A stretch of 64,000 nucleotides of DNA from Salvator merianae (Eukaryota > Chordata > Lepidosauria > Squamata > Teiidae), in assembly GCA_003586115.2 (NCBI GenBank), contig QVOM02000112.1:105612701-105676700 (forward strand). The letters are read 5' to 3'. Below the pieces are notes generated by a model, which did no database searches, was not told the DNA's origin, and was given only the letters and a program-made list of their open reading frames with translations. Of the stretch, positions 1-11,258 are shown one piece after another. Both the position numbers and the translations under genes were made by a program. Numbering within the stretch: the stretch's first letter is position 1; the number at the start of each line of letters is the position of its first letter.

Positions 1-299
1 CTTCCGATAGCATGATGGATAGCCTGTCGGAAGGAGGATACAGATCTCAGTTTTCCAGACTTGCTGGAGAAATCCGTAAATAATGCTCCTTGTGAACATA
101 TGAAAATGCCATATAGAAAATTAAAACACTCTTCTATCTAGGGCAGCAGTTTCTCTGCTCCAGAGAAGTCTGAGACAAGGATCTTCTCCAGCCTAGATCC
201 TTATTGCAGGGATTGATGGTGCCTAGTTTTGGAGCAAGCTACTACAGCCCATGTGATCTCCCTGACCCCTGAAAACAAATTTTGACATTAGTAGGAAAT
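1..299. other. No recognisable gene or repeat
   Basis: Non-coding sequence with no open frame of note. The first 35 bases form a weak imperfect hairpin (CTTCCGATA against TGTCGGAAG). I see no named repeat. Confidence 0.4.
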
Positions 300-392
300 G
301 AGGAGGAGGTAAGCTCTCCTTCACTGGAGGACATCCTTCACTGAAGCAGAGGCTGGATAGACATCTGTCTGGGATGGTTTAGTGAATCTGTC
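300..392 (+). mobile_element. CR1-type LINE 3' fragment (left copy)
   Basis: About 90 bases match the last coding part of the better CR1 copy at 9261-9340: the stretch around GTGAGCTCTCCTTGGCTGGAG, followed by GAGACTGGATAGAAATCTGT and the shared word TCTGGGATGGTTTA. It stops where the fold-back element begins at about 396. A second fragment covering the same part of the LINE follows that element, so the two flanks overlap and are not continuous halves of one copy. Confidence 0.6.
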
Positions 393-395
393 GGG

Positions 396-855
396 GGGCC
401 TTTCCACACATTCCATCTTGGAATGTTCACAAGGAAACATTCCAAGGTGGAACAGACCTCGCAGTGTGACAGCCATTCATGCTGCAAGGGCTGAAATATC
501 CCAGCAACAGGTTTCCAGCTCTCGCAGTGCGAATGCTGGCCACCCACAGCATGACAGCAGCCAGCGAAACTTCCAACCAAGGCCATGGCAACCAGTAATG
601 CGGCATGACTGCACAGCTGCATTTGTACTGCACCATGCAGCACAGCGTTCACACCTGGAAGAAGGTGCAAACACTGTGTACTGCGGCAGTCCAGCTGTTC
701 CCAGTCCAGCTGTGGAGCACAACTTTGTGCTCTGCAGCAAGTTACAATCAGAAGCAGCTGTAGCCTGCTCCTGATTGTGAGGGCCTCTGCAAAGTGCAGA
801 CCCACTTCACTAGTGAGCATCTGCATGCTTGCTAGTGAAAAGTCGAAACAGGCTC
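396..855. mobile_element. Non-autonomous fold-back DNA transposon (GGGCC...GGCTC ends)
   Basis: The left end reads GGGCCTTTCCACAC and the right end is GTCGAAACAGGCTC, whose complement GAGCCTGTTTCGAC resembles the left. Each end carries a hairpin just inside it: 411-427 pairs with 436-452 (16 of 17 positions), and 807-821 pairs with 826-840 (13 of 15). The interior has the CCATGGCAACC-type motif shared with the copies at 28.4 and 27.6 kb. The open frames over it lie in repeat sequence and are not genes. PIF/Harbinger affiliation is inferred from the ends of related copies. I could not see a target duplication here. Confidence 0.6.
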
Positions 856-867
856 AAAAACGGTTTA

Positions 868-1012
868 ATGAATTCCATTCACTTGAAGCCTTCAAGCAGA
901 GACTGGACAGCCATCTGGCTGGGATGGTTTAGTGAATCTTACATTAAGCAAGAGGAGGTTGGACTTGATGACCCTGGAGGTTCCTTTCAACTTGATTCTA
1001 TGATGGAAGGAT
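868..1012 (+). mobile_element. CR1-type LINE 3' fragment (right copy)
   Basis: This stretch matches the 3' end of the CR1 copy at 9280-9400, including the shared words CTGGGATGGTTTA and GGTTGGACTTGATGACCCTG, and ends near a decayed TTCTATGATGG. It repeats about 75 bases of the fragment at 300-392. Confidence 0.6.
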
Positions 1013-2040
1013 GCAATTGTCAAAGCACCAAACTAGTCATAAATGTCGACTAGACTGTGTGCAAATGAAGATGACAAGAGCTTGTTGTGAATTGCTTTAC
1101 GATTGATTTACAGAGTGCTTGACCCTCTGTCTTACGGACTTGGAAGAAGAGATAAACAATGCAGCTGTGTAATCAGGGGTAAGCAATTTTCAATACTTTG
1201 AAAGTGTTATGAATGGGGCTTGGGAACTGCCTTACCATTAGTGCCCTTTTTGACCTATAATGCTTATGATTTTTCAACACCATTAACTAAGGATTATAAA
1301 AATCATAGCCCCTCAAAAGATGACAGGTATCTGCTGTGAGTCAAAACAAGGCAAAATGCACTGGGACAGTTGGTGATTCTGATAAAATACTTGGGGCATT
1401 GCAGGCTTTAAGGCCACAGAGAACAATGGAAGAAACATTTGGGTTTTGTATTCCTTGTGGGAAGTGCCCCCAAGTGGGTTGGTGGTAAGATATGGTAGAT
1501 GCCTCTGCTTACTACCCAACTCATGTAAGAAATTGCCAGTTTGGTGATTCAATCATTCAGTTAATTAGTAAAAATTTCCCAAGCTTTTGGATAAGAAGCA
1601 TTTCATACATCTGTATTTTATACATACTGACTCTCTCCCTGTGTGCCTCGGAAACTGCATTTTAAGGTTGCCTCCACACCGTTTTTAAAAAGTGGCTCAA
1701 AAGCAGCTTAGAGGTGGTAGCATCTATAGTTAGCTATCCCCAAATGCATTATCTGGCCTGTAATGTGGATTAAAAGTAGGAGGGGTACTACCTCTAAGTC
1801 ACTTTCATGCATTTATTCATTTGTTTATCTGTTATCTTTTATTTATTTATTTAAGAGGCCTAAACATATTCACATCTCCTAGAGGAGGTGCCCACCATGG
1901 CTCATTCAGCTTCCCCTTTTCTGTTGTGCTTCTCCTAGTTCCAATATATCCTTTCTATAGTTTGATGAACAAAATTGAAAACAATATTCCAAATATGACC
2001 TCAAGATTCATTTATGCAGAGGCACTATGACGTCTGCCAA
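1013..2040. other. Intergenic DNA, no gene seen
   Basis: No coding frame with recognisable content. A possible MITE end (TTAAGGTTGCCTCCACACCG) lies near 1662-1681 without a convincing partner. A short (TTTA)n run lies near 1838-1853. Confidence 0.4.
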
Positions 2041-2520
2041 CTTATATTTTCCAACCTTCCTATTTATCTCTAACATTGATTGGTCTTTTTTTCACTGCTG
2101 CTGTGCACTGGGTTGACACCTTCATTGAGCTGTCCAGCAAAACCCCAAAATCCCGTTCCTGGTCTCTCCCATAAGCACAGCCACCATCACTGTATAGGCA
2201 TGATTTCTGTTCCTAGCACCAATGTGTGCATCACTTTGCACTTTCAGTGCTTGTAGCTCATGTGCCAGTTCACTGACGACTCACCCAAAGGCAAGAGATC
2301 CTTCTGGAGGCCATCTCTCTCTGTCTCTTTGAACCATAAGTACATATTTAGTGTCATCAGAAAGCTGGGCTATGCCACTACTTATCCCTACTTCTACATC
2401 ATTGCAGAATATATTTGTTCCCAACTGTGAACCTTGGGAACAGAAAATGCATTCAGGAAATACATCTAACTGCTCAGCAGCAACCACATGATGACTTCCT
2501 GCACACATCTGTGTGTGGGA
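2040..2520 (-). mobile_element. Decayed LINE-like reptile repeat
   Basis: Phrases such as TGTCATCAGAAAGCTGGGCTA, CCACTACTTATCCCTACTTCT and CCTTGGGAACAGAAAA match, from memory, a long interspersed repeat widespread in sauropsid genomes, lying in reverse orientation. The fragment at 22.1-22.47 kb looks like another part of the same family. I cannot name the family with certainty. No reading frame survives. Confidence 0.4.
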
Positions 2521-2584
2521 ACAATGATGCCATAGTTAGAGGAAAGGAGGAATGGTGGTTAGAAAAGATAATGGAAAGGTAGTT

Positions 2585-2637
2585 AGGAAGGAAGGAAGGA
2601 AGGAAGGAAGGAAGGAAGGAAGGAAGGAAGGAAGGAA
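2585..2637. repeat. (GGAA)n microsatellite
   Basis: About 13 uninterrupted tetranucleotide units. The purine-rich, GGAA-biased texture continues in degraded form to about 2880, including a short (GA)n near 2812-2828. Confidence 0.95.
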
Positions 2638-2879
2638 AGATGGAAAGAAGTCAGATGTGAAGGAATGTAATCAGGAGCAAAGGAAGGACGGGTGGAAGAT
2701 TACAGGAAGGAAAGTTGAAGGAAGGTAAGAAAAAAGGGGGACGAAGACAGAGAAAGGTATATAGTAAGAAGGAATAACTTTAGAGTAAGGGATTGAGTAG
2801 AAGAGCAAAAGAAAGAGAGAGAGAGAGAGTTTATAGACAAAGAGTAGAGCCAGGGAGGCAGAGATAGAGGCAGAACGAT

Positions 2880-3560
2880 GGGAGGGCGAAAGATGAGTTT
2901 ACTTTTCCAGAGGAAGGAAAAAAATGCTCAAGGTAGTGCCTGCAGGGCCCCTTCAGTCAATCAGCATAACAACAAGGTCTTTTTGTTGAAGGACTGTTGT
3001 GCTGCCAAACAACCATTAGTTGCCATGGCTGCACAGTTTCCTCATTCCTTCTGTCCTTGAGGCAAGTGACGGTACTTCAGTAGGACTTGATTGTGGAGGG
3101 GTAGTGGTGTTGCCCACTAGTATCATTAGAAAGAAGGGGCTGTTGGTGGTGTGTGTTCAGACGCCTTTTATGGTTCACTTTGAATCACAGTAAGAGCTGG
3201 TGAAGCAGATATGCAGTTCAGGGGATACCTAAGTGTGTACCTCAGTCAGTGGTCAAATGGTTTTTAGAAGGTGACAGACACACCAGGAGGCACACAAGTC
3301 ACACCAGGCAACATGATGAAACACTAATAAGAATGTCCTACATTGTTCAATTGGAAATTTAACCACATTTTAGAAGCTGTGTTGGCCAAGGGGAGTGGTA
3401 AAGTACTGTGAGAACACCAGTGGTGCCCTAGTAATCATATGTGGAAATGCAGTGTTCCCTGTTGGTGAAAGTCTGTCATTGTCCCATCAATTCCCACCCC
3501 CTGTCTGTCCTGCACTCGAGAAAAGGCAGTACAGGCAGAGTAGGGTTCTTTATTACAGGA
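2880..3560. other. Intergenic DNA, no gene seen
   Basis: A 60-codon frame at 2878-3060 shows no recognisable motif. It is adjacent to the Harbinger relic and could include its decayed flank, but I could not identify terminal repeats. Confidence 0.3.
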
Positions 3561-3575
3561 CACATACACAGTAAT

Positions 3576-4830
3576 TTATGCCCTATGACTTTGATCCCAC
3601 AGGAATCGTGCTATTGCATCCCTCACCACCTTTCCCTCCTCCTTTCTTCTTCTGTTGTTTTCCATACCCTGCAGTTGTACATCTTCAACAGTGATTGGTC
3701 CTGGGGCCAAGCATTCATTAGTGGAGTGGTCCCTCCATTCACATATATTGTGAAGGACCATGTAGCTTATGATGACACTTCCAGTGTTCCCCATATTCTT
3801 CTCCAGTGCCCCTTCAGCTTCCCGAATGCACATTTGATCACATTGCGGGATCGTGAGAAAAAGTAATTGAAGTTCTGCTGCTTAGGGGATAGTGCTCTTG
3901 TCTATGGCTTCCTGAGCCATGGCTGAATGAGATGTGCACCGTCAGCAACGATATGTGGGGGGATGGTGATCCCATGAAGTTTTGTTGGATTTCTGGAATC
4001 AATGCTCCTGCTTCCATAGCTTGGTATAGAACAGTGTTCTGTAGGACTTATACATCATGCATTTTTCCTGAGATACCTGTCTCACAATTCCACATGTAGC
4101 TTCTTGAATCCACTGTTGCTTGCAATGAGACTGAGAAGTAGTTAATGAAGCCCTGTCCTAATGTGTTGGTGTGAGGACCCTTATGTGTGTTCTGTCCAAA
4201 TTTCCAATGCGGGTTGGAAATCGCAGAGCACCAAACCCAGCTATCACCTGTTGGGAAAGCATGCATACAGGTTCATGTATAAGCATGACATATGGCTTAC
4301 AGAAATATTTACAGAATTTACACAGGGATTTACACTTTCAAATCCCATTGCCCCCTTCTTTACAGTACTGAAAGGGAAGGTTGAGTTTGGAGGAAAGCAT
4401 TTTTGCAGTCGTCGTGAACTGATTCCGGGGACGGGGCACATTTTATGGAATAGAGCTGTTTAGCTCTCAAGCAACATTGCTATTCCATGCAGGGCAGCCT
4501 GTGGGAGTGGCATGTAAGTGAAAGCATGGAGATGACACAGTAGTTCCTGTTACATTGGCATAAGTTCCCTCATCTATATGACTTGCCGCTGCAGCATTGA
4601 GCAAACTTCATCCACTATGTCCATAAGTGTTTGCTGGAAAATCCTGAAGTGCTGGACCCCCTTTGTCATCCTTCCATACCTGCAGGAAGAAATTATGCCA
4701 CCAATCTTCAGATTTGGGGTACACCCAGTAACAGTGGTGGATTCACCAATCTGCCATGCACAATGCGTACGAAAATCAAATGTGGGGTTGTGGTATTTGG
4801 GTACATTCATAGCATTTTCTCTTTCTCGAG
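3576..4830 (-). pseudogene. Decayed PIF/Harbinger (HARBI1-like) transposase
   Basis: Reading the minus strand in shifting frames recovers the DDE_Tnp_4 family order. Around 4700-4600 lies an N-terminal part ending in DIVDEVCSMLQRQVI. At about 4255-4170 is FPTRIGNLDRTHIRVL, with the first catalytic Asp. At 4150-4050 is INYFSVSLQATVDSR followed by SGKMHDV. At 3952-3912 is VADGAHLIQPWLRKP, with the second Asp region. At 3845-3815 is IKCAFGKLKGHWRRIW. At about 3770 is MVLHNICE, and the C-terminal RDAIARFLWDQ ends at the stop at 3576. At least two frameshifts and internal stops break the frame, and the usual third acidic residue (VECAFG in the family) reads Lys. It cannot make a working enzyme. 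It is the only trace of a Harbinger transposase I see in the window. Confidence 0.75.
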
Positions 4831-4959
4831 ATCAGTACTTTTTTCATCCTATGACGACGTCTGCTGCAGGCACATTGGATCTATTGTGTCAAGTTCAAAT
4901 TCTAGATGTGCAGCACCAGAGCAAGACAGCACTGTGAATTGAAGACTGCAATGTCAGCT

Positions 4960-6940
4960 TCCAGATCAGACTCCATTTCATTGATATGTTTCACTGGTGC
5001 ACAGGAAGGGGCTAAAGTCATCCAGGTCTTGAAATGGAGGAAGTTTAAAATCTTGCACCAAAGTCGAGCAAACTACAGCTGTTGAAGATCCTTATGGTAT
5101 AGACAGCCAATCAGCAGTTGCCACCCCAAAGTCAAAGAAGAATGGAGGGAGGTCCCCAGTGTTAAATCATTGGCAGTGCCAGCAATAAACAAATCATTGC
5201 CCGCTTTCACAGAGGGAATTGTACTTCAGCCAGGAGAGTTGGTGATGTGTTGAAGCAGCTCCCCTAGTGGTGAAGGGCTGAAATCACCCTGGCAGCATAT
5301 TTATGGGGAAGTAGTGACTACTACTTCTTAGCAGAACATAACCTGAGGGTGATGAACTACCTGGTGTGTTATTCAAGCCCAACTGTTCACTCACATTGGC
5401 TTGCTTCAGCCACCTTGTGGGGTGGTCATGTAAGAAGACCATTACCAAGATGATCATAGGGCAGAGTTGTGTGCACATCGAGATTTGCATAAAAGTCCAT
5501 AGCCTAATGAAACAGGGGTTAGCCACGCACCATAAACCCTGTGTTGTTATACATTGTGTACTGGTAATTGAGAACTGGTAGCAAAAAAGCTTGATGGGGA
5601 AATAGCTGCACACATAGCAAGGTGCAAATCATGTTGAATTGCTGAGTAGTGCATTTGTGCAAAACTGCCTTTATAAAAAAATAAATGGTGTCTCATTCTC
5701 TAGCCAGGCAGAGTCTGACATATAGGAACGTGTTTGACAAGCGAAAGAAAGGTGCAGAGATGAGGGAGGTTCGGGGAAGGTCTCCGACCCCACCCTTGGT
5801 TTGTAGAAAGATGAGTGACAGAAACTGATCCTATCAGAGCACAGGGAGGGAGCACAGGGTGGAGAGGGGTGGGGGCAGAAAAGCTCTCTTTAACAAGACA
5901 GAGGATGGGAAAAGAAAGATATGAGCAGCAAACCCCAAACTGAAGACAGATTTTCAAGTGTTGGGTGTGATTAAAGCTGGTGCGTTTTGAGCCTGGCTTG
6001 CCAAATAACTTTATTGAGATGTGACTATGTCCTGTATTTCTATCTCATCCTATACCCTAAAGTCTCAGGGCAGATCACAATAAATTCACTATAAAAGCAA
6101 GAAAAAAATGGCTGCTTTTTTCTTTTTTTTTTACAGTGTGCAGATGCAGCCTATTGCCTTTCAAAGGCAGGTTGGCATTTCGATGGGAGAATTTTGCTAT
6201 TTGAAGGAAAAGTGTGAAAAAGTTTTTGGACACAGCTGAAGCAGTTCTTTTGATATTAGTCAGTATGTTACACAAACTATCCGGGTGCACTAGGCAGTGA
6301 TTAATTAATGAGATCTCTTCCTCACCCTATCCCCCCCCCCCCAATCTGATGTTTTCATAAGCCTTCATTTTCTATTGTATATGTAATTCATGAGCTGACA
6401 TCCTTCTGTGGGAGCAGTTTGTTGATACTGTTCTGCATCTGTCCAGTGAACCAGAAACATCTTTTCACAAAAGGATTATCTGTTTAGCGAACACTGACTG
6501 ACTGCTTCAAGTGATTCGGAGTTCTATTGGTACCTCAGAGAGCTTTCAGCTCAGCCCTGTGAAAGCTGGGGTATTACAGCTTTTGCACAGAAGAATCTGG
6601 AGAAAAATAGCAGGCAGTTTTGAAGAGAAACATGATGACAAGAGCTCTTATTCTCAGTACAAATCGTTGGGTTTCCAGCTCCTTCCTGAGTGAGCAGTAA
6701 TAGAAAACCTTAAGAAGTCCTTCTAGACATTTGTCATTCCTGGTGTCTTGTGGTTTCTAAACACTGATGTCTCTAGAAAGAAAGATGGTCCCAGATGGTT
6801 AGTGTGGGGGTTTAGAATGCTATATAAATGTTGTTTCATGTAATGGAGGACCTTCACTCATAGTTGTAAGGTACCTATTCACCCTAGCTTTTGGGCAAGG
6901 AACCAGCTTCCCACTTTCAGGCACTGTTATGGTTTTTAGT
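4960..6940. other. Intergenic DNA, no gene seen
   Basis: Frames here are short and lack motifs. A C-run at 6331-6342 and a poly(T) tract near 6121-6132 are simple repeats. Part of 4960-5620 could be the decayed 5' flank of the Harbinger relic. Confidence 0.35.
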
Positions 6941-6959
6941 GGGTTCATTTTAAATTGTG

Positions 6960-7041
6960 TTTTTACTGCTATAACCCACCCTGAGACTTTTGGATATAGG
7001 GCAGGATAAAAATGCAACTAACTAACTAACTAACTAACTAA
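6960..7041 (+). repeat. L2-like LINE/SINE tail plus (AACT)n
   Basis: The text TAACCCACCCTGAGACTTTT followed by GGGCAGGATAAAAATGCAACTAACT is the usual retroposon 3' tail seen elsewhere in this window (16.8, 29.3 and 31.1 kb). It runs into seven AACT units (7015-7041). Confidence 0.6.
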
Positions 7042-7189
7042 ATGATTCCTTCCTGACCTGAAGAAAGATCTATGGATGTAAATGTAATAACAGCATTTTT
7101 TGTTTATATTTTGCCTTTATTTCTGAAGAACTCAAGACAAGGCACATTATTCTCTTCCTCTCCATTTTATTTATTTTCTTTATGTTACA

Positions 7190-7610
7190 GTATTTGAGAT
7201 TTATATACTGTTGTATGTCATGGACCCAAGGTGGTGAACAGAAATAAAAAATAAAACTGGAATGATAAAGATGATCACATTACCCTCAGTCACCAAAAGT
7301 CTGTATTAAAAATGGTATTTTGCCAAGTATCAGAAGGTGGTTACTGTCATTGCCATTCCATAGCCTCAGGGCCACCATCGAGAAGGCCCTCTTCCTAAGC
7401 TCTGCCACATGCACTTATTCAAATAATGGAACTACAAGGAGGGCCTCTCCAGAAGATCTCAACTTTTGGGCAGGTGAAGGTAATCTGAGAGGCCATCACA
7501 TGCCCAAGGTCACCAATGACCTTCCACAGCTGGATGTGGCTTCAGTTCTAGGGACCCTAGAGGCCTAGATACCAACACATTATCCAGATCAATAGATACA
7601 CAAATATATC
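7190..7610 (+). mobile_element. L2-like retroposon fragment
   Basis: Contains a decayed tail (GAGATTTATATACTG, then CCAAGGTGGTGAACAGAAATAAA) and the phrase GCCACCATCGAGAAGGCCCT, followed by AGGGCCTCTCCAGAAGATCTC. Both kinds of phrase recur in squamate L2-derived repeats as I recall them. There is no intact frame. Confidence 0.4.
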
Positions 7611-7629
7611 CTATTACAATTAAATACAT

Positions 7630-8090
7630 TAAGGCCAGTTCCAGACACCAGTCGAATAAAATGCCAACAGGCAATATTCTGGAGAAGAGCTCTTCCAGAA
7701 TATCACCTGCTGTCCTGACAGCATGGGGACCACACTATCTTTGTGCTTTTGGAGACTGACCACCGTGCATGCATGGCTGTCTTTCCGGCACATGCACAGC
7801 GAATGCACAACATCTGGGTATTGAAATACCTGGATGTGCACAATCGCAAGCAATGTGCATGCACGGCCATCTCTTCTGATCCATGGTGGATCGAACAATG
7901 ATGGTGATTCCACCCACAAGGTAAGTTTTAGTGCTATTTCAGGAAAGCCCACTGCAAGTGTCAGATTTTCCCGAAATAGGCTACTGCGCGTTCTGGGGGG
8001 CAGATACGTGTGGCAACCCCACCATAGTGGTGCCATATTAGCGCTATATTCCCCCTGTCTGGATGCAGCCATAAATGCATAAACCTCAGC
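7630..8090. mobile_element. Probable MITE with CCAGACA ends
   Basis: The left end GGCCAGTTCCAGACACC and the right end CCCTGTCTGGATGCAGCC are imperfect inverted repeats. The interior has a near-palindromic stretch ATACCCAG/CTGGGTAT and TGCATGCACGG blocks, echoed in the region at 16.38-16.70 kb. I could not confirm a target duplication. Confidence 0.4.
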
Positions 8091-8799
8091 CAAGAATTCA
8101 GCAGTTCACAATATATGTCAATACAGTAAGAGCACTAAAACAAATATAACGCAGTTATAACGCAGCCACCTCACACTACCACACCTATTGGGCCCATATC
8201 CCACCTTAGAGACAACCCTGTTGCTATGCAGAGTGGGAAAACCCATTCTGAGGGAGCTTGTTGTACAATGGGGTAGTGGCACCAGGTAGTGGCTCCCTCA
8301 CTCTGCATGCAGCCCCATTAAGCAAGGCACAGGAAACAGCCCACTTCCAGGGGTGTATCCTGAGCATCTCTTAATGCATCTAGCCAGAAACTTCAAAGCT
8401 GGGAAACTTTTGTTCCCCAGTTTCAGAGTCTGCAAAGGTTGGGAATCATGGGGTGTGTGGGCACCACACTGGAGCAAGCATTCTGGCCCAGCAGGCACTT
8501 TTTTCTGGTCTAGTGTGGAAGCAACCTTAGTCTTGCTTACTCCACATTAAAATGCAGTATACATAGTACACACTGTTTCTGAAGCTGAAAGCAGTAGCAG
8601 TTGGTAAGCTGATGCCAGTGGAGCTCCTCTCTCTGCTGAGAGTTGGTTCTGAGGTGCATGTGGGTGCTCACAAATCAGATCCAATCCATCTTCCTTTGAC
8701 TCAACCTGCACTAGCAGCTGCTGGTTCAAAGACTGTGTACCAAGCCCAACACTTTTATGAAGAAAATCAGTTTTTAAAATCTTTAATCCAAAGACTCTT

Positions 8800-9412
8800 A
8801 ACTATCAGACCTCACCTTAACTTGTTCAGACCTCATCTGGAGTATTGTGTCCAGTTCTGGGCACCCTAATTTAAAAAAGACATTGCAAATGCTGGTTTGA
8901 TAATGAATGTGTTGAGATGAAGCGCAAGCTGCTTGAAAAGTACAGACATTGACAAACTGGAACAAGTTCAGAGAAGGGCGACCAAAATCGTGAGTGGTCT
9001 GCAAACCATGTCCTTCGAGGAACGGTTAAAGGACCTAGGAATGTTTAGCCTGCAGAAGAGAAGACTGAGAGGAGACATGATAGCTGTTTTCAAGTATCTG
9101 AAGGGCTGTCACAGTGCAGAAGGATTGGCCCTATTCTCAGTTGCACATGAAGGAAGGACTAGAAACAATGGGATGAAACTTCAAGGGAGTAGATACAAAC
9201 TAGATATTAGAAAAAACTTTATGATAGTAAGGGCAATCAGTCAATGGAACAGGTTGCCACAGGAGGTGGTGAGCTCTCCTTGGCTGGAGGTCTTCAAGGA
9301 GAGACTGGATAGAAATCTGTCTGGGATGGTTTATAGGATCCTGCATTGAACAGGGGGTTGGACTCGATGACCCTGAAGGTCCCTTCCAACTCTATGATTC
9401 TATGATTCTATG
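8800..9412 (+). mobile_element. CR1 LINE, 3' end of ORF2 with 3' UTR
   Basis: The encoded text starts with RPHLEYCVQFWAP, is broken by about 60 extra bases, then continues as DIDKLEQVQRRATKIVSG, KRRLRGDMIAVFKYLKG, NRLPQEVVSSP and LEVFKERLD up to a stop at 9347-9349. This is the conserved C-terminus of the CR1 reverse transcriptase ORF. The 3' end is diagnostic of CR1: GGACTCGATGACCCTGAAGG followed by TTCCAACTCTATG and ATTCTATG octamer repeats ending at 9412. It is a 5'-truncated copy, so it is dead. The last 417 bases keep an open frame, which suggests it is not very old. Confidence 0.85.
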
Positions 9413-9951
9413 ATCATAAACCACAAAGTTCTTTAAAAATTGTCAAGAGGAAGAGATCATGAAGGACCCAAGTATTGTGGGCATATCTCCACCATGCCAG
9501 CACAAAGCGCTTTGGGGAGGTGCCCCTGCCATAGCAGGTTACTTTTGGGTCTCATTTGGCTTTAGCAAGGAGCTTGATGGCTCCACTGACATTGCTGAGG
9601 CCATGGTATGCAAATATTTTTTGTTTCACCGTAGTGTTGGCCTGGCTCCATGTACAAGAACTGGCTTCAAAGCTGATTTTCTCACACTGAACTTTTTTTG
9701 CCCTGGAGGGGCACTGAAGTTCCTCCATGTGTCCTTAAGCATCTTTGGTGAACAGTCTGTGGAACCAGGAAGACTTCCATGCCCTTCCAATGTGTTTTGA
9801 GTGGTCTGTGGAGACATGACCTGTGAGGAAAGTCAGAATGAGAAGCAAATAATAGCCCAAGAGCTTCTGAAGCTAAATGGAGCTTCAAACACTGGAAACC
9901 CTAGTTCCTAGCCCAGCTGGAACCTCTAGTTCCTACCAGTTGTCTGTAAGG

Positions 9952-10121
9952 CCCTTTCTACAATGGGCCTTATTCTGGATTACAGCTGCAAGAGAGAAAA
10001 GGAAGCACCACTATCATTTCCACCTCCAGTCCTTTCCAGAAGACATAGACCCTTTCTGCATTAGGTCTTATTCTGGATTATATCCCTAATCCAGAATAAG
10101 GCCCACTGCAGAAAGGGCCTA
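9952..10121. mobile_element. Short fold-back MITE, GGCCCTTTCTGCA ends
   Basis: The left end GGCCCTTTCTACAATGGG (preceded by TAA) and the right end GCAGAAAGGGCC (followed by TAT) bound 170 bases. The right part, 10050-10121, is itself a tight hairpin built from the same end sequence (CTTATTCTGGATTATA against its complement). It belongs to the family that forms the outer shell of the composite elements at 23.8 and 32.7 kb. Confidence 0.7.
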
Positions 10122-10124
10122 TGA

Positions 10125-10705
10125 ATGAAAACATCTTGGGTGCAGGAGATGAGGGACCCACAGAATTGAAAACACATTCATTCCTCTGACATACTTTGCA
10201 GAGCATAAAAAAATTGTAAATCCTGGGGCTGGTGGTTTCCCTCTTCCACTGATTAATGAGTGGGAAAAAATCCTGGAGACAAAAAAAGCTGACCTCCTCT
10301 TCAAAAGAAACAGAATTGAGGAACAAGCAGTTTATTCTTTAGTAAATATTTCTCTTCTCATGAAAATTGGTTTTAATTAAGTCTCAAGAAAGCGCAAAAA
10401 TTAGCCAAGCATTACACACATGTTAAAAATTAAGTCCAGGTTGCTATATGTTTAAATCATTGTATGTTGAATGGCAAAGAGAAAACAAGCTTATGCCTAT
10501 TGATGTTTAAGTAATTGAAATCTTTAAGGCAAAAGCAAAATGTTTTGAACAAATAATGCCATGCTTCTGTTTCTCTAAAGTTGTTTTGTTTTTTCATAAT
10601 GAATGCTGGATTTTGTAACTGGATTAACTTCACAAGACTAAATAAGGCCTGCGTCTTTAGATTTATCTTTGCATGAGAAACCTGTTACGTTTCAAATCCT
10701 TGGAA
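10125..10705. other. AT-rich unique-looking DNA
   Basis: No repeat or frame is recognisable. The 10320-10700 stretch is AT-rich with homeodomain-like AATTA words and does not look like the surrounding transposons. It may be a conserved non-coding element, but only alignment could tell. Confidence 0.25.
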
Positions 10706-11150
10706 ACGTTTAGGCTGCCTCCAGATGGCAAGAGGCAATATGGGATCTAACCAAGATCCTGCAACTGCCTGTTGTCGTACCACACCAGACGCAAGGAGTA
10801 AGCCCCGCTTACCTTCACTTCTGGTGAGCAGCTTTTGAAATCAGCCTGATTGGGACTGCCAGAAGCCACCCAAGTTCCCACCCCACTTGTTTTCGTTATA
10901 TTTCACATACTTGGCTGGCTTCCAGTAGCCCCAGTTGGGCCAATCATGAAAACTACTCGCCAGATGTGAAGGAAAGCAGAACTATTATGGGAAATTTTGG
11001 CCACAATTGCACTCTTAATAAGACAGTCTGTTCCAGGGACAGACAGGGAATGGTTTATTTTCAGCCTGAAATGGATTGGTCACACCTACCATGCTGCTAC
11101 ACACACACACACACACTGCTGCCACACCAAACTTTCATGGACCCCCTTCT

Positions 11151-11258
11151 CCTGGTAAAAGGTAAGCTTCAGCGTGGCAGTAGGGGGGCAGAGGGTGGCA
11201 GCAGTGGGGGCAGCAGAGGAGCCTCCTGCCACCACACTGAAGCTCACCTTTTACCAGG
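11151..11258. repeat. Inverted repeat, 34-bp arms
   Basis: Arm 11151-11184 (starting CCTGGTAAAAGG) pairs with 11225-11258 (ending CCTTTTACCAGG) with few mismatches around a G-rich loop. A (CA)n run lies just upstream at 11098-11116. It is probably a small MITE, but no target duplication is visible. Confidence 0.6.
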
